The position numbers and the translations under genes were made by a program. DNA of 64,000 nt from contig JAKZAN010000006.1 in assembly GCA_023053545.1 (NCBI GenBank), positions 9,270,351-9,334,350 on the forward strand, written 5' to 3'. A model generated the notes under the pieces. That model was not told where the DNA came from and ran no database searches. It saw only the letters and a list, made by a program, of their open reading frames with translations. Shown piece by piece: positions 23,504 to 35,241 of the stretch. The DNA is from Lepidurus packardi (taxonomy: Eukaryota; Arthropoda; Branchiopoda; Notostraca; Triopsidae). Within the stretch, counting starts at the first letter, position 1; each line of letters starts with the position of its first letter.

Positions 23504-24537
23504 ACTTTTTTCAAACAATTTAGTCACCATAAATTCGAATAAAAAGCAGCTGATTTTAATCAAAACAAAACCAATGCCAAAACTCCAGGGTAGGGGACGA
23601 ACGGGCCCAGTTCCAAACGGGCCCACCTTGACCAAACGGGCCCAGTGCCAAAGAGGCCCAACCATTGACCAAACAGGCCCAGTCAGCAGACCAAACGGGC
23701 CCACTATTTTGAAACATTGTAAACACCCTGTTGTGCTGTTTTACGGACTCAGGGAACAACACACGATATGGGTAAGACACGACATGTATATATTTTCAAA
23801 CATATCTATTGTATTGTAACATATGTGAAATTAAGTATTTATCTTTTTTGTACTGTTTTCTACTTAGAATGGCCCAGAAGAAATGAACTGGAAGTGGAAG
23901 TCTTTCCCAAAACTATATAAAAAACTAAAAGTCTATATTAAAAGTCTAAGAAGTGGCGACTGAAGTATAGTACGACTGTTAGCTGGATTGGGATGGACTT
24001 TATATAAGACTGGACAAGAGCATACTAAATATTTATAGCAATACTTCTTTGTACGAGTTTTGACATCGACTTGCTGTATTTATCGTTCTTTGTATTGTTT
24101 TCTCCGTAGTATGGTCGAGACAAAATCCAACTCGAAGAGGAGCGAAATCTTGCCCTAACTATGTTAAAATAAAAAGTGGCGGCTGTAATGTGACAGTAGC
24201 TGGTTTGGGATGGATCAAAGGAGATGTTTGGCTAGTATGTAATAGAAAAAAGGGTAAACTATAGTTAATAATGCATTTTTAATAGTCCACTGTTAAAGAA
24301 ATACCAAAAATAAATGGTATTTATTTAAAATAATAAAATAAATATATATATATATAAATAAAAATAAATAAAAAAAATAAGCAATAATAAAAAAATACAA
24401 GAAACAAACAAAAAAAATTATACAATAATACAAAAAACATATACAACAATAAAAAAATATGTTCAAAATCTTTCAAAAACATAATGGACACGCGTCACAA
24501 AGAATAATGAAATAAATAAATATATGATAAATATAGC

Positions 24538-27078
24538 TCACTCAGCAAGTACTGGACTGTACATGTAACAACATTTGTCCAATAATCCATTCACATTAAT
24601 TGTACCGTCATTGTACTCGGTAAACAATTTTTGTAATACTTTTTCTTTGGCGTTTTGTGTTGACCGCTGTATGCGAGCTATACGTTGAGAAGACAGTAGC
24701 TTCCTAGTAATCGCTACAAGCTTGCTTTCGTCGTAAAGCATACTAATCAAGAAATAGAGGTTTGGGGTCTTCTGTCGGATCTTCTTCTTCAGACTTGCGT
24801 GCCACGGTTCAACATCATTGTTCGTACGGATTGTCTGTCCGTAGCTTGACCAAACTTGTGGTGGCCACGCATCGTTTTCAATCCAGGTGCGCCGTAAATA
24901 GTTGCAAAGTTTGCGAAGGGAAGGCCTCTTTGTCCGTTTGTTAATACTCTCAAAAACTGGGACAATGTGGTCAGCCGGTACGAATTGAAGAGCAAATATC
25001 ATTCTGTAAGATGTAAAAAGTTGTAAGGGTATGAGCATTACAGTAATAAATAATAAACTAAGCATTTTACTTGCAAAACTTCTTGACGTGTTCGTCATGC
25101 TTGTAGTGTTCCTGTAGGCCGTATTTTTGAATATTACGCAACACGGCTTGAGTCCAGTGAAATGCGCATCCGCGCACGTGAATTCCTGGGAACACTGCAC
25201 GGGCGGCGTTCCACATGGGTCTCTCAAAATCCATTACAATTGACTTGAGCAACGGTCGTACAGGGCACAGCCGCAAAACAGTGCGAAATACTTTCATGTA
25301 ATCCATCTGCCGTTTGCCCGACATGAGTACGAAGATGAGTGGTCTTCCTCCACAAAATCCTGGTTGAGTACAAAGTCCAATTCCGTGGGGTGTTTCGGGC
25401 GCTTTTTCTCCCTTACGCGATTAGTCTTGCGTATCAAGGCGCGCTTGTTTGGCAATGATAAAGGCAGACCCTGGTCACCAAAGTCATCTACAAGAACCTT
25501 GTCCACGACGGCTTGCGCTGACATGTAATAGTCTACAATAACCAGCGTGAGTAATGTATGCAAAGATTGCAATGTAATCGTTATATTTACCGTCTTCGGC
25601 TGCGGATTTCCTTTTCTTCTCTGCCAAAGCAACCTTCAACCTGTTAGGGTCACTGGTTGGGCACGTGTGGCATCTAACAAGGACGAATGTATCGCCGGTT
25701 TGCTTAACCAGTCCACGGCAGTATGGTTTTCTAATGTTGCAGCGCCATTCGATGGCTTCAGATCCCAAGCGGCGTTTGACTGTGTATTTCTTCCCGTCCG
25801 AGTCGAAAAGCGCCGTACGGTTGAAATTTGTTCCCCGCTCAACTACTGTAAAAGTGAGGGTAGGTTCAGGTTCTGCAGATTCCAACGATGAATCTTCCGA
25901 AAACGAATCTTCTTCAACAACTAGCGGCTGACGAAAGGGAATCACAGGAGGCGTGATGTTCATGTCCGCAACTGTGTCCTGTTAAATAATACGAGTTAAA
26001 TTTAAATAAGGAAGCAAGCAGTTAGATAATGAAGTTCAGCTTTGCGACTACCTCGTCAGAAAAATACCCGTTATGGACATCTTCGTCGTTAGGCAATGGT
26101 GAGAATCGCGGTTCGAATTCGTCAGCCGTATCTGTGTCCTGACAACAATAGAAAGCATTTAAATTAAACAAACAAGTCGTCTATGTGCTATTAAAAAATT
26201 AAGTATAGCGTTGAGTTTGTACCTCGTCCGAGAAATCAACGTTGGGGGCATATTCGTCACGAAACAATGGCGAGTAGCGGGCTTCACATTCGGCAACCTG
26301 CATAGCCTAAAATACATTACACAGGCAATTAGAAAAAGCAATATATGTTACCACTATATGTTACCTCGTTTTGTTCTTGTTGAACAGCCCATTCGCTATA
26401 GCCTTCATAGATAAATACTGGCGGGTGCGGTGGTGAAAGCATGCCATCCGTATTCGTATCCTAGGAAAAATTGTTTAAAAATCTTTGGATGGTGGGTTGG
26501 ACTACAATTTACTTCGTTTTGGTGAAGCTCGTCGTCTTCGGCTTCTTTTTCGGACATTGGCGGAGGTGGAAGAATGCAAATCATATTCGTATCCTAGAGA
26601 AAATCGGTTGAAAATCTTTTGAAGGTGTGCTGGGGTACAAATTACCTCGTTTTGTTGGAGCTCGTATTCTGCTTGATTGTCAAATATTGGCGGGGGTGGA
26701 AGAACGCAATCCATACCCGTGTCCTAGAAAAGCAGCTAAAATTGCATTCAAGCATGTAACGTTTAACTTTACCGCGTTAGATGTATCTTTTGAAAACCCA
26801 TGAAATTCGGGTGACGCGGCATTACTCTTGCAAAGCGAGCAAAGCCAAGGAAAGGAGCTCTTCTTCTTCAGTATGCGATATTTCTGACGCGTTACTCCTA
26901 GTAAATAAATGCAAACAAAATGTAAGGTAAGCCTTTAGTTTGACAAATCGTTTTTTATGACATATCCTATCTTACCAGTTTTGCAAATTCTATGCTGCCA
27001 GCTGTTGCAGTTGTCGCATGGCCCAAGCCCCTCTTGTCGTGGAATTACTTCAAACTTACAGATAACACAGAGAGACAT
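24538..27078 (-). pseudogene. PHD-FLYWCH-MULE transposase, internally deleted
   Basis: Minus-strand exons: 26976-27078, 26773-26897, 26646-26723, 26513-26593, 26365-26460, 26223-26306, 26052-26138, 25591-25978, 25071-25532, 24538-25003. Exons 1-2 encode a C4HC3 PHD finger (MSLCVICKFE, CDNCNSWQHRICKTGVT, WLCSLC). Exons 3-7 are short phase-0 exons, mostly starting D-T and ending N-E or S-D-E; exons 3-5 (and introns 3-4) look like tandem duplicates. Exon 8 carries a FLYWCH finger (TALFDSDGKKYTVKRRLG, IEWRCNIRKPYCRG). Exon 9 joins the region after LDFVLNQDF directly to PLIFVLMSGKRQMDY with a change of frame, so the block with the first catalytic Asp is gone. Later MULE blocks (IVMDFERPMWNA, GCAFHWTQAV, QTIRTNNDVEPWH) remain. 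The gene is probably inactive, although the TIRs look intact. Confidence 0.82.
26223..26723 (-). repeat. Tandemly duplicated small exons with introns
   Basis: Exons at 26646-26723, 26513-26593 and 26365-26460 encode DTGMDCVLPPPP..., DTNMICILPPPP... and DTNTDGMLSPPHPP... and each ends QNE. The introns between them (26594-26645 and 26461-26512, 52 bp each) are also alike (GTAATTTGTA / GTAAATTGTA ... TTCTCTAG / TTTCCTAG). The unit of about 130 bp, exon plus intron, was duplicated. Exons 26223-26306 and 26052-26138 are more diverged (both contain a RxSPL motif and end FSDE). Confidence 0.8.
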
Positions 27079-28314
27079 TTTTTTGCGATTGTATCAATAG
27101 CTGACCTGATCTGAATTGATCTATAGCAATGAACAAATTTTTTTACGCTGCTTGCAGGGTGAAAGCATTGCTTTAGTTATTTCCAATAGCACGAGAAAGT
27201 TGAAATGTGTATCTCAAAGGGGACACTTTTCCATAGTATATACGTATAGGTGATTTGACAAAAAACCTTTCACAGCCTTATAATTGGTAACTATATAACT
27301 ATACCAAAACTACAACTTAAAAATGGGGATTTGCAAAGCAAAATTCTGTAAAACCGATTAAATGATTTTGACCTAATCAAGGTCTAAGATTCGGTAGTTA
27401 TAAATTTTTCAGAAATACCGTAAAAATTAAGTTACTCGGATGATAAACACGAAAACAGTAAACCCTTATTGAAATATAAAAAGAGCAAAGGCTTTTTCAT
27501 TAAATATACTTTATTCTTCCTCTTACAGATTAGTGTAGAATAGAAGTGCAAACGTGAAACATTTTACATTTTTAGTAAGAGTAAAACAGACATCACTAAA
27601 GATCGCCATGAGGAAAGTGAAAAATACGGAAGTACTCGATGGTAATAATGAAGAATACAGAAGTACTCCATAGCATGTCAAAAAATTCCCAAACCAGCTA
27701 TACTGTCGCATTACATAGTCATTACTGTCGCATAGTTATAGGGCAAGACTTCCTCTTCGAGTTGGATTTTGTCTCGACCATACTACGGAGAAAACAATAC
27801 AAAGAACGATAAATACAGCAAGTCGATGTCAAAACTCGTACAAAGAAGTATTGCTATAAATATTTAGTATGCTCTTGTCCAGTCTTATATAAAGTCCATC
27901 CCAATCCAGCTAACAGTCGTACTATACTTCAGTCGCCACTTCTTAGACTTTTAATATAGACTTTTAGTTTTTTAATATAGTTTTGGGAAAGACTTCCACT
28001 TCCAGTTCATTTCTTCTGGGCCATTCTAAGTAGAAAACAGTACAAAAAAGATAAATACTTAATTTCACATATGTTACAATACAATAGATATGTTTGAAAA
28101 TATATACATGTCGTGTCTTACCCATATCGTGTGTTGTTCCCTGAGTCCGTAAAACAGCACAACAGGGTGTTTACAATGTTTCAAAATAGTGGGCCCGTTT
28201 GGTCTGCTGACTGGGCCTGTTTGGTCAATGGTTGGGCCTCTTTGGCACTGGGCCCGTTTGGTCAAGGTGGGCCCGTTTGGAACTGGGCCCGTTCGTCCCC
28301 TACCCAAACTCCAG

Positions 28315-28598
28315 ACACGTCTAAACCTGTCAACGAAAGGGCGGGTGGGTGAAATGTAAGCAACATTTTCCATTGGCTCAAGTTGAGGTCATAACCGTAA
28401 AAGTCACAGCTGATTGGAGAAATCCTGTTGAGCTCGCTATTTGAAACAGAAAAACACCGAGACAACGTTTGAGCCGTTGGGATTTTCCAATTTAACAGGT
28501 AAGTTTAGTTATTTCTTAAGATGTTGAAAATAGCTTTATATTGATAATAACTCAATTTGTGCATCTATAGAAAGATAGCTTCATTTTTTTTTGAAAAA
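28315..28598 (+). promoter_or_regulatory. Displaced bidirectional promoter side of brambleberry
   Basis: Between the MULE and the brambleberry start lies short host sequence with CCAAT/ATTGG motifs (CATTGGCTC, GATTGGAG) and a likely 5' UTR intron donor (AACAGGTAAG at about 28495-28504). Before the MULE arrived this would have been only ~370 bp from the TRAPPC4 start, so a shared promoter is inferred. Confidence 0.45.
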
Positions 28599-31500
28599 AT
28601 GAGAGTCTATTATAGGAGCAACAACATATTCCACTTGTTAGCTTGCAGTTTGATCCTGCTTGTGACTGTGCAAACTTGCTATGGCAATGCATCCGGTGGT
28701 TGGTTGGGTTGGATCCTTGGAAGGACTGCTTCACCCTTCTATGACCCTCCAATTCACGAACATCCTAAGGAGATAAAAACGCCTGCTGCACTACCGGAAG
28801 ATATGGCTATATCTAAAATTCCGTTTGAAGTTTCCAGTGCTGATGACAAGTTTCTTGTTGAAGCCCAAAAGTATACAAGCCTGCAACTCTCGGAGTTAGA
28901 CACCTGTCAGCATAAGGTCTCATCAAAAATAAGAAAAGGAATTTCAGTGTCTTGTCTTTTTAACTTTAGAACGCTTAATTTCTAAAATTTGTAATGTTCT
29001 GCAGGTCATTCTTAACGTCCAAGGCACTTGCGCAGACCTTTCGGAAGAAGAAATATCAAAACTAGGTGTCAACTTGCTAAACTGTCAGTCGGCAATTGAA
29101 GGTCGTCTCATATTTCCCTGCACTTCAGCTATGGTAACGTATTTTATTTAAAATTAACACACTGTTACGTTAAAAATTTCTTAATTTTTCCTCTCACCAA
29201 CACACAACTATTTCCTTTACTTCTTCACTTTTTGTATTCTAAATTCTCCCACTAACTTGTTCCGAGAAGCGGCCAGGGTCAAGCTTGGCGCCTAACGCCA
29301 CAATACTGAACTCTCCATTCCAATTGTTTTCTCTACGTTCGCAGAGCTTACGAGAATGCACAGCGGAAATGAACGCCGAAACTTGGAATGCCTACCATAT
29401 TGTTTCGAATAGAGCAAGATCCGTCTGCTACTCAGCCCGGCAGCAGCAATTCCGAGCAATGACTGAAATGGCTGTTAATAAACTCATGCAAAGCGCTGAC
29501 CACCAACTTTTGGCCATGAAAGCGCTCAAAGTAAGGATTGTCGTCTATAAACTGCTTTTTAAGTACGGTATTCGTAGGAAAACCAAGAAGAGCTGAGCAT
29601 ACTATCTTCCAAAACGCTTGGATCCGTTACTCAAGGCCAGCAAGAACTTTTAGCACAACAAGGAGCTTTACAATCAGCACAACAACAAACTTTCAAACAT
29701 ATCTCCAGCAATATTCGAGATTTGGCTCGAGAAAAAGCCATGATTGCAGCAGGCAACAAAGAAATGGCTGAACTGATTAACTCAGTACGCTCTCGCCTTG
29801 GTAAATTTGTTGAAAATATTTATTCTGAAAATGTTTAGTTCCTTCGATTCTTTTTATATAAATTTATGCGTTTGCGAGTATCTCTATTCCGAAATATTTT
29901 TTTGGTTTGGTTTGGTTTGTGTAGAAGACACTGCGAATATGCTTGCTGTTCAAGGCAATGAACGTCGTGGAGCTCATTTGGAGCTATTACAGGACCTGAA
30001 CATCCTAGAAAGCAAAATTTCCAATGTTTGGCACCAAATGGACGATGCCATGGGACAAATGACTATTACTCAGCAAGATTCTCTTGAAATGCTAACGCAA
30101 ACGTTCAATTCGCTATCCAAAGTGAACGAGACGGTGAATTATTTGCTGGCTTTATCCGATAAGGCGAAAGATCAGCTAGATTGGTTTGGCAAGTTGTTAA
30201 CCTCAAGTGGTAAGACACTTTTATCACAGCTAATGGTTTCATTACGAGGTTGTCTTTCTTACGTGTACAAGATTGTCTTTCGTCTTTCAAAATTACGTTC
30301 ATAATCGCACTTTTGATGTTTCCGCAATTTCATCCGGTTTTTCATAAAACGAGAAGATTAAACGTCGTATTTTATATGTTAGTCATTCAGGTATAGTAGT
30401 TCTTCTACAGCTATTTAAAGAAATGAAATTATATTAAAACTTAGAATATCCAACTAAAAAACTCTTAACAAGCTTAAAGTAAAAAAATTCAATCTAAAAA
30501 TATTATATTGGATTTTAAGTTTTTTCAACTTGATTTTTGCGAAGATTCTTTATTTGTTTTGTATTTTTTGTCAATTTAGATGAAAAGATAAAGCAAGGGT
30601 GGATTTGGATGATGCACACTGCTTATTTGCTATGCGGTATGATCGCTTTATCGTTTCTCCAGACTCCGGCGTTTACTCGAGGGGCTTTCTTGCTGATTCT
30701 GCCCCTGAATCTAGCGACTCAATTGCGAAATAATGAGGCCTTGGATTGGGCAGGCCTTATTGTCCTTCTGACTACACTGACTCTAAGTAAAATTCTCAGA
30801 TTAACAAAAACTAACGCAACAAAATGATTTTCTCGACTTTCTCGGAAGTGCGAAACTTGTGCCATCGGTTGGTTTCCGTATGCAAAAAATCTCCCAAACA
30901 GGAACAAATTCAGAAAGCGCAAATCCTACCGGTTGAACATCATGCCTTCTTTCCGCGTAATTCAGTGCCAAAACCCAAAATATCACTCTTCTCTAGCTAT
31001 ATTCGTCTCATGAATTTTATGTTTTAACAGAACATCGTACCGAAAGCACTCAGCACAATGATGTCCAGCACAGCGAGTCCGATGACAGTCAACGAAGTCA
31101 AAGTAGCTTTGAATTAATGCGTTTAACCGAAAGCGTTACCAGAAACCAACGCAGGGATTCAATACCTTCTCTAGTAAGAAAAAATTTTGTTATAAATCCG
31201 TAAATTCTATAAAAGAATATCAATTTAAGTGTTGTAGCCAACAGTTATAGCCAACACCGTTGTACAGTACAATTGGCAAATCAGTGTTCTGGGTTAAGGG
31301 GGACGAAGTAAACTTAATTATATCTAACTTAAACCAAAACGCAACAACTTTCCAATGAACTCTCTACAGCTTTTTTATCTATTCGTGTTCTGAATGGCAA
31401 CTGCCTAAGTCATATATCCCGTTGCAAGAGAAAGCTCTTTCTTTCTCCCCCTTTCCCTTTCTTTCCCTTCCGAGCTATCCTTGTTCGGAACAAGCGTGCT

Positions 31501-31927
31501 TAAGTCTGTAAAAATCGGTTTGAATTGGTATTCAAGTATTTTATTTAGGGTACCCCAGACTCTGCAAAGAGAAATTTGTTTCCCGAAGAGCCTCCAAAAA
31601 CGCCACCGATGTCTTTGCGCGCACGGCGATGGAGTACTACTTCTAGCATTTTAGGTACCCCGTTGGGTGGACCCGTTTCACTTTCCTTAACCCCAACAAA
31701 TTCTCAAAGGTAATAAGAAAACAAATCGAACTTTCTTCTAGCAATTTTAACAGTTACTAATTTTCCTTCCTTTTTTATTTTTAATTCAAAGTGGCACGCC
31801 ACGTCGCAGTTCGGCCACTCCAAGGCCTCCATGTCGAGGTATATGTCAGTCTGGTAGACCTTGTCAAAAACCGGCCAGTATCTCCAGCATATACTGCTAT
31901 ATTCATCAAACAAATATAATAGAATAA
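28599..31927 (+). CDS. bmb: Brambleberry-like nuclear fusion protein
   Basis: Nine exons: 28599-28916, 29005-29133, 29345-29530, 29578-29800, 29925-30209, 30580-30786, 31031-31173, 31549-31709, 31792-31927, giving 595 aa. A cleavable signal peptide (hydrophobic LLACSLILLVTVQTCYG) precedes a conserved Cys-containing ectodomain (SELDTCQHK, GTCADLS, LLNCQSAIEGR, SLRECTAEM, ETWNAYHIV). A long coiled coil follows (QQELLAQQGALQSAQQQTF; LELLQDLNILESKISNVW), then two or three hydrophobic segments (TAYLLCGMIALSFL; GAFLLILPLNLA; GLIVLLTTLTL). The Ser/Thr/Pro-rich tail ends in a small Cys/His motif (CRGICQSGRPCQKPA...YCYIH). The family (zebrafish bmb, related to yeast Kar5) acts in nuclear-envelope fusion of pro- or karyomere nuclei. 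It is convergent with SMG9. Confidence 0.88.
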
Positions 31928-32049
31928 CCGTACATTCCAACCTTGTAATTTTTCTCACAAGCAGTGCGCTTATTGATTTAAAAACATGACTTAATATGAA
32001 TGCAATACTTTTTTTATCAATTTATTTTATTATTTTTTGCATTTTATTT

Positions 32050-34496
32050 TTACAATAATCGACTGTATTCCATGATAAGTGAAGATTTACGGACGGTATC
32101 CCATACTTTTCCAGCGTAATAAAGCCTACACGCATTTGTAAATTAACTTCAAGAGACGACTTCAAAGTAACTATTTTAATTACCAATTTTTCTCTGTCAA
32201 AGCACTCAGGGTCAAACCTTCCCATGGAAGGCAAAACAGTTGTTCGCGCATCTTGCGAATTTCTTCGTCAAATGTTTCCAAGAAAGAAAATGGCACAAAA
32301 TCACTCGTCATACCTTAAAAAAAAAGAAAAAATGGGGATAGTAAAATGATGAAATAAAATGACAAATGTAATACCAAATCTATCATTTAAACTCATTAAA
32401 AAGCTTAGAAAAGAGCCAACTTGAATATTCCGTAGAAGCGTTAACGATACGTTCTAAAAGAAAGATTTTTTCTGAAGCTGTAAAACAAATTGTATTTAAA
32501 AAAATAAAATGAGGAAACATCGATTTCCTTTCTTTCCGAAAAGTAAAACCTTCAGTTAACGGGATTGTTTTTTACCTGCGTTTTCGAAAGAGGGAAGCAA
32601 TACTAAATTAACGCTATGGTCCGAGATTTTTCCCTGGAAGAAACCATTGCTATTGCTGAATGCCAGTCTTGTTTGCTGGAAACATTCGCTGTAAGATTCC
32701 TTAAAAAGAAAAAGTCATAAAATTAGTTTTGATTAAGAACAATATTTTTATTTAAGAAAACGTACCTGTAAAAGCTTTATGCTTGCCGGATCTGCTGCAT
32801 CTCCTTCCACTTTGTTATGTACCACAATTAAGTTGGGATAATGCTCATACTGGTCTTCAAATCCTGGTATGGCAGGTTTGAGCATTTCAGCTATATATAG
32901 CAGTCTACAAGGTGAATTTCAGACAGTTCATTTAATCCAAACAAACTTAATAAATTAACGTTAGCACTACCGTATTAAGTTCGTGTCAAACATCCAATCC
33001 TGTACAAAGATCAAATGGTGACAGACGCACATTACAAACGCGAGTAACTGAAGCGCTTTGATTTCCATGCTTGTTTCTATAGAAGGCTGCTCATAACTAA
33101 TGTAACTGTCCTTGAAAAGCTCGCTAAAAAAGTAAAACAAATAAAATAAGGATCAAATAAATATATAAAACAATAAAAATAGTTTCAACTTTAAAAGAAA
33201 TTAACTTTATAGCTTTGTTAACTCAAATAAGCTTTACCTGGGATTGTTGATTTCTGTATTAGCAAGAGCAGTCGACAAAAAAGGTTGGCAATCCAAATAA
33301 ATGACTCTGTTTGAGCTTATAAAGACGTCTATACCTAAAGTGGACGCTTCAGAGATCAGAAGCTGTTCTTTGGAACTTCGTGAGAAAATATCACTACAAA
33401 CAAAACGTTTAGCTTTAGTATTCCTTTCCAGAAGTAAGTACCAGCAAACACAGTGAGTATTACTCCATCTAACTTCGTTACATAATTTAATTATATAATG
33501 TTAAATAAAACACGGTTTAAGAAAAAGAGTTAGCTTAATTAATTCATTATACTTCAGTGAAATGTCCTCTCTTGCAATTGCGGAAAGAACGGTCGATTTT
33601 CCAGTGCCTTGTAATCCGACCACCGCAACAACAAGAAAATCTGTTTGATCCAAAAGATATTCCTGCAAACTATCCGAAAATTCCAAGTTGTCATCCAAGA
33701 GCTTAACGGTGCTCTTGAGGGTTGGCAAGGCAGTAAAGGGATTTGCGACTAGTTAATAAAAAAAACACATAAAATTGCAATTCAAAAGAAACTGAATTAA
33801 TCTGAGAAAAGTCTGATTGTACCTTCGACTGTTGGCTTTATCCCAGTCTGGTGAGAAACAGCAGCTTCGTAATCCCTCCTGCTATTCAAAATGCAAGTCT
33901 CTTTATAAGTGTTCTTATATGATTTGTTAATTGCTTTATGGTCAAAGCTATTCCTACGCCATACCGCGTAGCAATAAGAGTGACAAACGCGACTATGTTT
34001 AGCTATTGCTACGCCAGATATTCCCTTGGGCTGCCTAATTATTTACTTCTAGCGTGAAACATTCATTCAATAATTAATTATCAGGTTAGGCTAGGTTAGA
34101 TCCAGGTTAGGTTAAGTCAGACATACATTTCAACTAAAAACTATCTGGTGTAGCAAGAGTTAAACGCCTTCATTCTTTATACGACATATGGCGTTGCAAT
34201 AATACCGATCTTGTTATATACTTGACTGAACTAGACGGAATTCCACTTGAAATGCCGCTAACTGCCGGAGATTGCGATCTGTCATCTCCGAAACGTGATT
34301 TGAGCAAAAGAGTGGGGATTGGTTCATTACTGCTACTACATGAAGGGTTCCTTTTTTCTTTGTAGTCTCGACGTCCTCGCCCTCGCTCATTAAACAGACG
34401 TCCACCTTTGCCTGGTTTGTTTTGTGAGGACAAATTCCTCGAATAATTTGAAGTTTGCGGTGTTGGACAACGAGAACTTTGTCCTTCAGTATCCAT
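32050..34496 (-). CDS. SMG9: Nonsense-mediated decay factor SMG9
   Basis: Nine minus-strand exons: 34222-34496, 33823-33881, 33553-33748, 33238-33393, 32971-33123, 32766-32904, 32576-32699, 32184-32313, 32050-32125, giving 435 aa (human 520). SMG9 partners SMG8 to regulate the SMG1 kinase that phosphorylates UPF1. The disordered Arg/Ser-rich N-terminus is shorter than in vertebrates. The G-like domain is clear: LLDQTDFLVVAVVGLQGTGK with the P-loop GLQGTGKST, GIDVFI..NRVIYLDCQP, FVMCVCHHLIFVQDW, and the C-terminal TEKNWLYYAGKVWDTVRKSS. The last intron is recognised because reading on would stop right after TEKNW. A minus-strand AATAAA lies at 32021-32026. Intron 1 holds a small MITE. Confidence 0.93.
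34001..34157. mobile_element. Small MITE in SMG9 intron 1
   Basis: The ends GCTATTGCTACGCCAGATA and TATCTGGTGTAGCAAGAG form an imperfect terminal inverted repeat about 155 bp apart. The interior contains a TTAGG-like run (GGTTAGGCTAGGTTAG, GGTTAGGTTAAG). A single related end, CTATTGCTACACCAGATAG, occurs at about 43823 in SDHC intron 1. Confidence 0.45.
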
Positions 34497-35241
34497 TCTA
34501 CTAATTATAATAAACTAGTGAATAAGTAGCTACTATAATCGTCTCGTGGAGCAGTAGAAAGAAATGTCCTATCTTGCAAAGTACGCCACGGAAACACTAG
34601 CTTGCGCTTATTGCCGCGTGTGGCCGAGTTTTGTTTTTCCTTGGGTTTTATTGATATTACCAATCCGTAGGGTATTCGTAGACTCGGAAACGCAAACCGC
34701 TTTGTCCCCTTCGGTTACGGGCGAAGATCCGTCCATTATTTTCAATATAAGGGTCTTCCTATATTTCTTCTACAATAGATCAAAATGTTTATGTTTATGT
34801 TGTGTAATGGTTATGTTTTAGGTATTTCGTTAACGCTTTTTCTATGCTGAATTGAGTTTTCTCCCCAAAATTTCCTATTCGGATAAGGTTTTGGAAGTTA
34901 AATCGGACTCCTAAATGTTGTAGACTATGTCGTAATTCGCCTCTTTGCAGGATACAACGCGAATACAATACAATACAATGCGAACGGCGTGGATAAAACG
35001 GACTTCGACGCAGAACCTTGAGAACATATGACTTCGCTTTTTGTTTCGTCAATTTATTCATTTGCGTTTTACTGTATTTCAGGATCCAAAACAATACATT
35101 ACAATCAACTGCGTAATGTAACGAATTGTCGTAACATACATTTCTAACCAGTAAGTCAAATTTATATATAAAAGCTTAAAAAAAATATGGTGACAGGCTT
35201 ACTGTAAATTTTTCAATTATTTCTTTTTGCTGCGTCACGTT
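34497..35241. other. Intergenic: SMG9 promoter side and SDHC 3' side
   Basis: No supported gene. Short open frames on both strands lack starts or motifs. A short tandem run of ACAATACAAT-type sequence lies near 34960-34980. SDHC ends at 35242. Confidence 0.4.

Larger units (their letters stand above)
23588..28305. mobile_element. Mutator-like (MULE) transposon with ~580-bp TIRs
   Basis: The ends GGGTAGGGGACGAACGGGCC and its reverse complement face each other. The inverted repeats extend from 23588 to about 24170 and from about 27725 to 28305 with few differences. The target duplication is AAACTCCA(G), at 23580-23588 and 28306-28314 (8 or 9 bp depending on assignment of one shared G), typical of MULEs. 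Outer TIR parts contain irregular repeats of CAAACGGGCCCA. An AT microsatellite lies near 24335-24440. The element carries the spliced minus-strand transposase gene annotated separately. It sits in the short region between TRAPPC4 and brambleberry. Confidence 0.9.

Noticed and set aside
23574-23819. Open frames with repeated GP and GPT residues
   Set aside because: They are translations of the GGGCCC repeats in the MULE ends and appear in mirror image in the other TIR.
32395-32480. Candidate extra SMG9 exon on the minus strand after an AG acceptor
   Set aside because: It soon reaches an in-frame TGA and has no donor giving the needed phase; exon 7 joins exon 8 directly and restores the conserved C-terminus.
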